DNA of 64,000 nucleotides, from contig QYAI01000195.1 of assembly GCA_003988855.1 (NCBI GenBank), positions 16,630 through 80,629 on the forward strand. Direction: 5' to 3'. The DNA is from Arachnopeziza araneosa. Its lineage: Eukaryota > Ascomycota > Leotiomycetes > Helotiales > Arachnopezizaceae. The notes under the pieces are model-generated. The model searched no databases. It saw only the letters and a list, made by a program, of their open reading frames with translations, and had not been told where the DNA came from. Positions 54,138 to 64,000 of this stretch are shown here, piece after piece. A program made the position numbers and the translations under genes. Each line of letters begins with the position of its first letter. Positions within the stretch are counted from its first letter, which is position 1.

Positions 54138-54791
54138 ATGGCCTCCAAGCAGTTCCTCGACCTCCTGAAGACGCGTCGCACCATATATACCTTAAAGAAG
54201 GAGTCCCCCATCTCGGATGCGGCCATCAAGGACATCATCGAGCAGGTCATCCTGCATACACCGTCCTCCTTCAACTCGCAGACCACCCGAGTTGTTCTTC
54301 TAGTCAAGGAGGAGCACGACAAGCTGTGGGAGATTGTCAAGGAGACCATCAAGGCCATCGTCCCTGCCGCAGCCTGGCCGGGCAGCGAGCAGCGCCTGAA
54401 CGGATTCAAAGCTGCGTACGGCACCGTAAGTCATCCCAACCCATACCCACCACCGCCCGACTAACCACCCCAGGCCCTCTTCTTCGAATCCCGCGCCGCC
54501 GTCAAGGGCATGCAGGAGAAGTTCGCCATCTACGCCGACAAGTTCCCCGGCTGGGCCACGCAGTCCGACGCCATGTCCCAGTACGCCCTCTGGACGGCCC
54601 TCGAGCTCGAGGGGTTCGGCGCCAACCTGCAGCACTACAACCCCATCATCGATCAGAAGGTCGCCGCCACCTGGGGCATCGACGAGGACTGGGTGCTCAA
54701 CGCCCAGCTGGTCTTTGGCACCCCCACAGCCCCGGCCGACGACAAGACGTTCCTGCCGATCGAGGACCGCTTCAAGGTCTTTGGTGCGTAG
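54138..54791 (+). CDS. Nitroreductase-family oxidoreductase
   Basis: FMN- and NAD(P)H-dependent reductase of the fungal HBN1-like group, 201 residues from exons 54138-54425 and 54474-54791. The N-terminus KQFLDLLKTRRTIYTLKKES, followed by HTPSSFNSQTTRVVLL, is the FMN-phosphate and quinone-side signature of the family. GFGANLQHYNP and WVLNAQLVFGTP are the conserved C-terminal blocks. The ATG at 54138 has a strong context (ACCATGG). An in-frame ATG at 54069 would add 23 residues ending RLYSSTPKT, which resembles a mitochondrial presequence with its cleavage site, so two isoforms are possible. Role is probably detoxification of quinones or nitro compounds, or lipid signalling. The second exon is GC-rich. 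Confidence 0.9.
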
Positions 54792-57167
54792 ATGTAGATG
54801 AGCGAGGGGAGAGGCATTGCGGGTGTTTGGGAGGAGTCACTGCTCTGTAGATAGCCGTCGCGTGCAATGAATCCATCTTTTATTTTTGAGCTCTTGCCCT
54901 TTTTTCTTCTTTTTTTGGAAAGGTTTTTACCATTCATTCTGATATCCATCGCGTGCATTCTGCGTCAGCACCCCAAAGACCTCCGACGGAACTTTCCACG
55001 AATCGCCTCCCCGTGCCGCTGGATTAAGGATCTGACAGCGTTCTTGGCGTCAGCCCATCCACCCGCCGCCTCGCCAGCGGCGCGGACGTCCAGCCCGAGG
55101 CGCTCGCTCGCTTGCGTCCTGCAGTAAGCAGTTCGCGAATGAATGAATGAATGTTTCGTTTGGTATTGTTGCATCTTTATTTGAGACGAGAAGAGAAGGA
55201 GGAGGAAGGAAGGAAAGAGGGATCCTGGATTCCTCGTCCCTCTGCTTGTGAGATGAGAGGTGTCGTGCTTTGGTACGAGCTGGAAAGGTAGGGAACATGC
55301 TGTGTTTGCTGATGCTGATGTGCTGAGTCATGCGTCGAGCGGTTGATGTTTACTCGAATTTTTTTTCCTGTTATTGTGCTCAGGCCGGTATTGTTATTCG
55401 GTCTTTGTTTGTTTTTGTTTTTGTTTCTTGGGGAATCGTGCGCACTGGATCTGATCTGACCTGGTCTGGTCTGGTCTAATCTGATCTAGTCTGATCTGGC
55501 CTGGTCTCACGGTTTCTACAGCGGGTTTGGTTCTCGGCACCTCCTGCTTGCTCTTCTTTTCTTTCGGTATCTTCGGTCTTGCTCCTTCTTTTTAACCCCC
55601 AGAAGCATTTCTCTCTCTCTCTCTGTCCTTTCTTTCAGTATTCCAAGCCCTCTCCCCTTCTGCTCTTCTCGCTTTTCTTCTCCTCTTCTCTATCCCCCTT
55701 TCTACATGTACCGCTCTTTGAGTTTCTTTTGACTCGTTTTTATTGGCTCATGCTTTGGCAGAGCTAATGGCATCATGTGCTATTTTGCAGAAATGCTGCT
55801 ATCCATCACAGTAAGTTAGTAGATGCTCTTCAAACTTGACACGACACCTCTCTCGTGCGTGGCACGTGATTATTGTACCAACAAAATGATACCAGAGTTA
55901 AATTCGGCAACTAACACATTCAAATCTGGTACTAAGTATAATGTATAAACTGGATAAAGTGCACAACCTGAATAATTTGTACAAACTTATAATGCGCGTA
56001 AAGTAGATAGGTTTACAAACTAGACATTGTGTCCCAACTGAAATGGTGGCTATTTGAAAGATCTCTATCTGGGTGATCCCAAGGTATGTCCTAGATGAGC
56101 AAATAGATACAAACGCTTGGGACGATTGAGGCATAAAATAGCGATGAAACCCGCTGATTTCGGCGGCCAGCACACCAGAATTTACGTTTATGTCTATCAT
56201 ATTTCCAGTTTGTATCAGTCCGAACTAGCGAAGCAAGAGATAAATTATAAGGTTCTGACTTTCTTTAATTTTCTTTAGCCATACAACATCATTCCTAGTT
56301 CTAACAGCGTGTTTCTTCTTAACTCCGTGTTTGTTGATATGTTGGTGACGTTTGAAGTAGTTGGGAGAGATTTTGTAGGGAAGAACTCTCGCTATGCCCA
56401 CATTCAAACTCGAGAAGAGTTTTGATACGCGCTAGACGTTAAGCAAATATAATCCATTTGAGTATGCGAATCAAGAAGCATCAATCCAGGATGGTTCATA
56501 ATTTAGAGGGGATTATCCTCATGCCCTGAACCCGGCAAGCATTTGAAGGTGGAAAACAGCGACGAAATCTGCTCAATTTAGCGACTACCGCACTGGAATC
56601 TTACCTTTGGATGTATTGTACAATTTAATTAATAAAATTGAAAGAAGCTTGGGCATCTTCAGTGGCCGATTTTGTTGATAAAAAGTTTTGTGATGCTTTT
56701 CTTGCATAGCGTGTTTCGCAATGCCGCTGTGTGAAGCGCCGCGATAGCTATCTTTCAAGATTCAACAATGTTCCGAGGGTTCTCATGCCCTCCCTCACTC
56801 GGTCAGCAATGGCTTACCAAGCCTGGATCTGTTCTGGTAAGGATGCGAGGTACAAGATGATTTCGAGTTTTTAGGAGTGAATCTCCTCTTGCCTTTGTCT
56901 CATTTATTGCATCCTTATCTTCTCTGATTATTTGTGTTGTTGGATTTGATTTGCATGCTCAGCTGAAGCGCTGATGGTGCAGCCTAAAAAGTCAGCCCCG
57001 CGGCCGTGATTCAGCCCTCCAAAGTGGCGCAGCTGCGGATTTCAGGTCATTGTGGCAGTGCGCGTATTCCTGAAACACCAAACCAATGACTTCGAGCGAC
57101 CTAGGACTTCCTTCTCTTCGATCATTTTAATCTCACCTCTGATTCAATTCTGATCGTCAATTTTGAG
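54792..57167. other. Long gene-free region with low-complexity tracts
   Basis: About 2.4 kb. It holds T-rich and CT-rich tracts (54900-54920, 55590-55700), a CTGATCTG/CTGGTCTG array near 55447-55507, and A/T-rich sequence from 55850 on. Two weakly similar segments are at about 56135-56200 and 56548-56620 (AAATAGCGATGAAACCCGCT against AAACAGCGACGAAATCTGCT), probably an old duplication. No gene is supported. Confidence 0.45.
55447..55507. repeat. CTGATCTG/CTGGTCTG tandem array
   Basis: About 60 bp of imperfect 5-mer/10-mer repeats of CTGATCTG and CTGGTCTG type. A minisatellite-like simple sequence with no evident function. Confidence 0.8.
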
Positions 57168-58982
57168 ATGGAGGAGAATCCTTGGTTTGCTACCCTCAAA
57201 CCCAGATGGGGTCGGCCGAAATTTGCGGGTTCGACTGCTTGCCGGTCGATTGAGGTATTTCAGTATGAGGGGGATCCTGAGCCTAAGATTTCAGAGGAAC
57301 AACTAGACGAAGCAAGCTTAGCTGGCTGGTTACAAAAGGTTTGCCTAGTAGGAACATAAACAAAGCATCTTATTGACATTTCTCGAGGATCTTTCTGTCC
57401 CAACTGAATCTTCAAAGACACCGATCAGTGGCCTCCGGCTCCTGTAAGTAATTTATCCATCTTGATAATTATAACTAATAAGCTTTAGTATTGCAGACTA
57501 TTTATGGCAAACGACGGCAGAGGTTTCTATAACCAAAAAATCCTGCTCACTTGTCGAACAATATTTTGATCTCCACGAAATCTTCTGGGATCATTTCAAG
57601 TCCGAACACTTTTATGCATCGCGATTGAGTACCTTCCGAACCGTTGCACGATCCATCCCAGGTGATTCTTCCTTCTCCAGCCCTAAATTGTCAATGCGTT
57701 AAGAAAGTCCAGGCCACCAACGACTCTTTTTCAAATGTGCACAGAGCTCTACATGCCACTTCCAGCTCTCACTCACTTACTCTCCTTCTACGTCTTGCAA
57801 ACTGACCACAGTCTTTCTCGTCTTGGCTGACACTTTCCTGGATTCCAAGAAAATCTCCACAACCCTGAAATCCCAAGCAAGACTCCATACCCAACCCCTC
57901 CTCCTTCCTCTCCTAGTTGCTGAGCTTTTCGTCATCGAAAACTCTGGTGAGATCCATCGCAATGACGCGATCATTGATGATGTTGGAGTCAAGACGGGTC
58001 AACAGCAGTTCAAAGGCCTGACCGCTGGTGTGTTGACGGAGATTGATTTTGCAGAGACGACGAAGAGGTTAAATCTCGCCGGCACTAAATTTGAGACCAG
58101 GAGATATATGGTGAATGGGATAAGGACCGCGCTGGACAAATTGGAAGCATGGATAGCGATGGTTGAGGATGGAAAAGAAGAGGGGAGCCGGGACGAAGAT
58201 AAGAATGAGTTTATAGGAAGAAGGATGTTGTCGGACAAACTCTTCTATCTGCAGGACACGTGTGATAGCTTGATATCGATGCTGGATCTGGATAAAAGCA
58301 GGATTCAACTCCTGCTACAAGTGGTAGGTTTCTTCTCCTTGCCCTATTTTGTATCTTATCACTTTATTAACACGACCAAAAATACAAGGCGCTGATATGA
58401 TTCCTTCAGGTTTATCAATTCATGGCTCAGAAAGACGCACGCGTCAACATCTCTCTGGCCGAGACATCTACCGCGATCGCCAAAGCGAGTAAGGTGGACG
58501 CCGAAGTCATGAAGGTCATTGCCATCCAGACGAAGAGGGATGGTTCTGCCATGAAGACAATCGCGGTTCTGGGCATGTTTTTCCTCCCCGGGACATTCGT
58601 TGCAGTGAGTCCCTCTCGCATCTTCACATCTCTCAGAAACAGAACCAGCTCACAGGTCCAGGCCCTCTTGTCCATGCCCATCTTCACCCTCACCGACGAC
58701 GGGAGGATGAAGAACGGCATCGAGATCTACTGCGCCATCACGCTGCCCCTCACTGTCTTGGTCTTCGTCGGTTGGTTTGTGGTAACGTCGGTCAAGTGGG
58801 GAAGGCTGTTGGAAAAGACTGGTATGGGTGCGTTGAAGCGGTGGTTGGGTGGTGGGGATATGGATTCCGGCTTGGATGTGGATAAGGTTGATCTAAGGCT
58901 AACAGGGCAGGATGAGGACCCGGATGATGGGAAGGGAGAGAAAGATCAGGAGAAGGGTGGGAGCGGAGATGTGAAGAGCTAG
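57168..58982 (+). CDS. CorA-like Mg2+ transporter
   Basis: Fungal CorA/MIT-type divalent cation channel, 508 residues. Exons are 57168-57338, 57388-57443, 57489-57661, 57713-58323, 58410-58604 and 58662-58982. The long N-terminal cytosolic region includes SLVEQYFDLHEIFWDHFKS and FYASRLSTFRTVAR, which recur in filamentous-fungal CorA homologues. A long helix region follows (ADTFLDSKKI, FYLQDTCDSLISMLDL). The first membrane helix is TIAVLGMFFLPGTFVAALLS, which holds the family's conserved FLPGTFVA block in place of the bacterial GMN region, and the second is YCAITLPLTVLVFVGWFVV. The C-terminus is acidic and low complexity. The stretch 57713-57820 is open in the spliced frame but reads unlike the family, while the overlapping frame (NVHRALHATSSSHSLTL) reads better, so a small indel pair or sequencing error is possible there. 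Confidence 0.8.
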
Positions 58983-60734
58983 GGTCTGAGAGTAGGTATT
59001 TGTGCATATGGGTGAAATGAGAAGGAGAGAAACCTCCTACACCGGCGTATCTAAGATCAAAATACAGTTTTAAAAGGATTGATATCTAACTAATTCGGAT
59101 TTCAAAGTGCTGACTAGCAAGGAAATATCACTGGCTGTGAACAGCATCTCACACTACTCTTGATGAATTGAGTGCTGTTCTCACTCCACGTAAGAAGATG
59201 ATACCGAACCAAGATATACGGAGCAATAGACTCCATTTCCGTGATTGATCTATGAAAGTCTGTGTTTTCGATGCCAGTCTTGATTGGCCTGTGGTTCTAT
59301 GTCGCCTCGCGTTAAAGATACTCGCTCTTTACTAGGCTCAAATTGACCCGTTGACTGTATATGTGCTTCTTACCTGGATGTTGACGATGTTCTTGCTTGC
59401 CGTGGGAGTCTTGCTTTCAGGGCCGTAGCGGCTGAGGGTTGGAGAGGCGAGAGTTTCAAATGTCTAGTGTTTCTTGCTTCGAAGATTTCTTATATACGAT
59501 CTAATTTCTCTGATCTTTATCTTCTCGGCTAGAAGTATAAGGAACTTGGAATTTTGTTGATATTCGAAATCAGTGTTTAAGCGAGAGGAGGTGGAATAGG
59601 CGATGGCAAGATGTTAAGTATTTCATTTCACATTTCAGCAATGAGAATTAAATCAAGAATTTCAAACGTTCGAAATTATTTACCTTTCTGCACTTGTATC
59701 AGCAAGTATTTTTTGGAGCTATTTACATCGATCCTCCTGACTTTGAGGCTTCTTGATACTGTAGGCGGGACCTCGAAGCAGTAAGCGAACAACACGGCCT
59801 TACGCTCTGAATCTCTCAAATTCGATACAGGAAAGCTATAAGCTAGAAGATTTTACTCTCTCAACCTTCAAAAACCAATATTTTGTAATTGTTTTGTTGT
59901 TGTATTTCAAATCGCGAGAGCCCATCAGAAATTAGGCAGCTTCGCTTGGCAAACGTCACTGATAAATCTAGCTGTGGCGCAATCGTGCAGGACACTAAAA
60001 TCCAACGGCTCTTGTGGCGCACGCTGTCTTCTTTATCATTGGCCTAAGCAAACCGTTGACATGTGCTCTCCCAGGGCTGGGACACACCTCACTCTTTAAG
60101 TGGGGAGGGGAAGGCAAATCAGGATTATGCAGGACGAACATTCGTCGTCTGACGGAACATGATATGCCAATTGACTCGTCTCTTGTTTCCTGATCTGCAA
60201 TCTCCTGTTGCTTTCGTTGTGAATCGAAATATTCTCATCTTTTCTTTGTTCGTCGTTTATCGTCTGGTGTTGCTGATGCTTGATTGACCCCGCCATAGGT
60301 GCTCCCTGTCAGCCTGCTGGAAGAACCGAATTGGAAAGGAGAGCGTGGTTCGGGTCGGAGGCGATTCAGTCTGATTGATTGCTATACTTGATGAATTGTA
60401 GGGCTCATCGCTTCCAAGAGTGTTCAGTGGCCAGGGAAATTGTTCTTCGGTGTCTGCTCTGACATGTTTCAAGTGGTCTGATTGCTGACATTGTTGGGAA
60501 TAGCTGCTTATGCTAAATTGCATTCAGGATCGAGCTTGAATTGTCTGCGAAGAGTATTGGCCAAGGGTATCTGCAGAATCACTAATATAATTCATTCACT
60601 AAAATTGTTAGTCGTTCCTGCTTGATCTGTGAAAGTATATACCTGCAATTTCCGCTCACGACCTTTCTACCGGCTCCAACGAGAGTTCAATCACCACAGT
60701 TTTGGATTAGCAAACAGCAGTATCCCCAGCCAAC
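58983..60734. other. Intergenic, no gene supported
   Basis: About 1.75 kb with A/T-rich 3' flank of the CorA gene and the promoter of the glycan-binding protein gene. Minus frames at 60096-60296 and 60257-60523 are short and show no domain. Confidence 0.45.
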
Positions 60735-63522
60735 ATGGCACCCACTACCTCCGCAACAATCGAGTACTTGAAAGCAGGAACTCTGCCTCCGATCTATCTC
60801 GCTGGTTCCTTCTCGGATCCAGCATGGCAACCTCAAGAGATGGAATACACAATAAAGGAAAGCGGCGAACACGAATTCCTTGCAAAAGTTGAGGTCGAAG
60901 AAGGGAAAGAATACCAGTACAAATTTCGGATTGGCGAGGGGGATTGGTGGGTTGTGAACGAGGATTCTCCTACAGGTGCGTTTGTTTGACAATGTGGTGA
61001 ATTTCAACATATGACGCGTTGGGAAAGCACGCTAACGAGAACTTCCTCAGTCACCGATGCCATTGGAAACCGAAACAACCTTCTTTCTGTACCGAAAACC
61101 GAAGAACCAAAGCACCAGATGGAACAAGAAAAGAAAATATCGGAGATGCAAACCGTGGAATCAAAGCCGCTAGCAGACAAAGAAAAGTCCAAGTCTGAGG
61201 ACTCAACCCACCAAACTATACAAACGCATCAACACGAAGACGCGCAGATTACTCCGGCTGTGGAACCTATCGATCCTTTGTTGACTGTGAGCGCCGCAAC
61301 TGAGACGATGGAGGCTAAAGAGATTGAAGAGTTGAAGGACGACCTCCAGCACAGCAGCCTTGCACGGGAGGAAGTCAAAAGACAACCATTGAGCACCCTC
61401 TACTCAGAAAATCCGGTGGAACCAACACCAACCCCTGCCTATGACCTTCCAACTCCATCCCTTGACTCTACTGAAAAGAAAGAGGCTAGTGACACGGAGA
61501 TGGAGAATCATCTCCCAGTACCTACATTGATTGTGGAAAAGACTGACTTAGCACCTGCTCACGGCGATGACTTTGGTCCTAGCGCTACTTCTGCACAAAA
61601 GGAGGCTCATGATACTCATGCATTGGATGCAGTTCCTGATTATGTGCTCTTACGCAATCAATCTCATACTCCTGATTATGTTACCACCGCATCCGAGGTT
61701 GCTGATGTTGCTGCCACCCTCGATCACGATGAACCTACACCACCAATCTCTGATGACGAAGCTGGTCGCATTGGTTACAGACGCATGTCCCATACGCCCA
61801 TCCCCGAAGTGGCAGCAACAGCTGCGGAGGTAGCTGACGTTGCGGCTTCTCTAGATGGTGACTTCTTGGTAAGTGTTTCGATAATCTTAAAGCCCTACTG
61901 ATATCCTTCAGCCTTTGACCATTGAGCCACCCGTGTTCGAGCATCTCAAGGAGGAAGCTATCGACTCTGGTAGAAGCACTCCGGCTAACGAAGAAGTCCC
62001 CCGCTTCTCTCATGAATGCTGTGAGCTTCCAGACCGTGTTGAGCCTTGCCGTCATGAGCCAATCGAGGCCCTTTCTGAAGAAAGATCGTCATTTGAGGAC
62101 TCATCTGAAGAGATTGATCTTAATGATCCATCAATCCAGATGTTTCCAACAGAAAGAAACGAGATCTTTGCGAAATTGAGAGAGATTCAAGAACGACTTC
62201 CTGAGGATGAGACCAATGTAGAAGGTATTCCACCATCACCAGTTGTCGGACCCAATCATAACCCAATCTCTAATGGTCGACTACATTCTACATCTCCTGG
62301 TCTACGTTCTCAAGAACGCTCATCGTCTCTAAATTCAATTACCGAGGAGATTGAACATGGAGAGTTTCTGTCTCTCCTAGGTGACTCTAAATCCAACGGA
62401 CAGAAATCAAAAAGTGCGAGTCAGCTTGAGGAGCAAATTGTGAACGAAGATCATAACAATGGTCAAGTTCTGAATCCTCCATCCACTCTACAGCAACCTG
62501 TCGCAGCCGAGGAACAAACAATCCCAACCGGAGATCAACCAGTCTCGGTTCAAGAACCGGCACTTCCTAGTCAACCACAACTCACGAGCGCTACCTTTGA
62601 AAAGGAAAATATCGCAGCTCGTGAATCTGGTGAACGATCTCTCCCTACACCTCCTGACACAGAACCAGTGATGAACCGTGTAGAGAAGTCCAGATCTCAC
62701 ATTCCTAAAAGACATGAAGTTTCTTTGATGAGCGATGGAAGTGCCGATGACAATACCAGAATGAAGCTACCTGATGAGCAACATAGGATCGAGGTTCACG
62801 AGATTCATCCTGAGACACCACCATCAAGATCTCCCAATCTTCATATTGGCGATCTTTCCGAGACCAGTGCGCCTGCAGTTACTCCGTTTGTCGTTGGAGA
62901 TCGACAACTTGGTCAAGATGATGAAGGAATTCGGAGCATCGGCACAGGTCTTGGTCCAAGCATTACCGTCATGCCAGCAACTCCTGATGCATCAAGCACG
63001 AATATTGACAAGATACCAATCCTAGACAGTGCAAAGACTACTGCGGTGCAAAATGATCCGGTCGAAGCCAGAAATCGCAAGCAGGCTAGTCCGGAGCGGC
63101 CTTTAACACCCTCATCGATGCGTTCTGCTGGAAAAGGTGCAAAGGAACAAAACTTTCTCAAGGCCTTCTGGCGTGTTGTTTTTGTTGATTGGATTGGTGG
63201 ATTGATTATGAAACTCTGCGGTGGTGTCCGTAGACGTCAAAAGACGTGAGCACTCAACTTTACATATTTATCAGGACGGATTTTGTTTCGAATATTTCTT
63301 TGCTTTCGAGTTTGTTAGAATATGATACCCCTAGAATCGATGCTGATAACGGGCAGTTTGTTAGCTGTTATTGCAATCGCAGGTTTCGCATTTGCTCCTA
63401 CGCTCTACTTTTCGGAACCTGCAAGGGGGTTTGCTCAGCAAGCTTGGAGCGTTGCATTTGACACAACCTTGAAATGTTGGCAGGATTGGAGAAGTGGATT
63501 TCAGAGGTGGCTACAATTGTAA
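60735..63522 (+). CDS. AMPK1/CBM48-like glycan-binding protein with C-terminal membrane anchor
   Basis: 852 residues from exons 60735-60975, 61051-61868, 61912-63245 and 63357-63522. Residues about 15-95 form an AMPK1_CBM/CBM48-like beta-sandwich: PPIYLAGSFSDPAWQPQEM, then EHEFLAKVEVEEGKEYQYKF, GDWWVVNEDSPT. This fold in AMPK beta subunits and relatives binds glycogen-type alpha-glucans, and the paired tryptophans suit sugar stacking. Residues about 100-760 are disordered, rich in Glu, Ser, Pro and Thr, with short repeats (AATAAEVADVAASLD beside TTASEVADVAATLD). The C-terminus has an amphipathic segment (FWRVVFVDWIGGLIMKL), a basic patch and, after the last intron, a single helix (TLLAVIAIAGFAFAPTLYF) and a short tail. 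The last exon joins in frame through a GTGAGC..GGGCAG intron with a CTGATAAC branch site. The layout suggests a protein that tethers glucans to a membrane, by analogy with animal STBD1; this is inference. Confidence 0.82.
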
Positions 63523-63887
63523 TGATGGGGATTGGGGTAGCATTCAATTAAGGGGAAAGTGTACAATAACAGGAAGCTGAGCATGAGCACGAGCATGAGT
63601 AGCACGCATAGCAGGACATTGAGCAGAATATGAATCAAGCATTTCGCTTTCCAGAGGACAAATAGGGGACCGGACTCTCATGGCCCGGCTCCATGGTTGA
63701 AATCCTGGCCCGCATGAACCCGCGAACCCTGAACTTGTCACTGTCAAATAGCCATCTCAGCCTTGCTTAGAGTATCAAGAGGTACAGAGGGAAAATAGTC
63801 AATTCCAATCAATTAATTCCCATCTCGTTGAAAAGTAGCGCTTTCATAAACTAGAAGATACATCTTACAAACCTACACAAATACAAA
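63523..63887. other. Intergenic
   Basis: About 365 bp between the glycan-binding protein and the gene start at the right edge. A GAGCATGAGCACGAGCATGAG simple repeat lies near 63580. No tRNA or gene was found. Confidence 0.45.
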
Positions 63888-64000
63888 ATGTCCGACACCA
63901 ATTACTCGTATTCCCCTGCACTCGCACGGTCACCGCACTCGCCCGCCCCTCAAAAATCCATTTTTCTACCCCACCCCTCACTATATTTCTCCCCTTATCA
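63888..64000 (+). CDS. Start of a gene running off the right edge
   Basis: ATG at 63888 in a good context (ACAAAATGTC) opens a frame that stays open to the window end: MSDTNYSYSPALARSPHSP, continuing Pro/Ser-rich. It may be the disordered N-terminus of a larger protein, but 37 codons are too few to assign a family, and an intron may begin in this stretch. Confidence 0.4.
   Translation, partial: MSDTNYSYSPALARSPHSPAPQKSIFLPHPSLYFSPY

Overview
The window is nuclear DNA of a filamentous ascomycete (Pezizomycotina; a Leotiomycete-like genome would fit, but the sequence alone does not fix the class). The evidence is the many short GT..AG introns of about 45-110 nt with CTNAC/CTGAC-type branch sites, Zn2Cys6 regulators, CFEM and 2EXR proteins, STAND/NLR proteins with Goodbye and HeLo-like N-termini, and AT-rich gene-poor stretches holding decayed copies. 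Gene models below were spliced by hand. Every multi-exon gene called intact gives a reading frame divisible by three.

Region 1-12.4 kb looks like an isoprenoid specialised-metabolism locus: a 14-TM-type MFS efflux pump cut by the left edge, a small GPI-anchored secreted protein, a Zn2Cys6 activator, a membrane-anchored UDP-glycosyltransferase and a squalene-hopene-type cyclase with an intact DMDD acid motif. The cyclase and glycosyltransferase lie in tandem 343 bp apart, which suggests a hopane/triterpene glycoside pathway.

Region 12.4-27 kb is gene-poor and scarred: two truncated amidase relics flank an intact 1535-residue NLR (Goodbye, NACHT, helical repeats, C-terminal ZZ-like zinc finger). 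A diverged copy of the NLR's 3' end sits 3 kb away, and a CFEM secreted protein lies beyond.

Region 27-37 kb holds a full-size ABCA-type transporter, a 2EXR protein and a BAHD-type acyltransferase.

Region 38-44 kb is the most interesting part: a putative ribosomal peptide (dikaritin-type RiPP) locus. A secreted precursor has seven near-identical 43-48-residue units. The leader ends in KR and units 1-6 each end in KR, placing a Kex2-type site before every unit. A UstYa/DUF3328 oxidase with both HxxHC motifs follows, then a divergent Zn2Cys6 regulator. CG-rich CCGCGCG elements occur in both the precursor and oxidase promoters.

Region 44.7-47.6 kb is a second NLR destroyed by nonsense changes and frameshifts. 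The last part (49-64 kb) is more ordinary: an NTF2-like protein, a diflavin-reductase-like protein without an FMN domain, a nitroreductase, a CorA-like Mg2+ channel, a membrane-anchored AMPK1/CBM48-like glycan-binding protein, and the start of another gene at the right edge.
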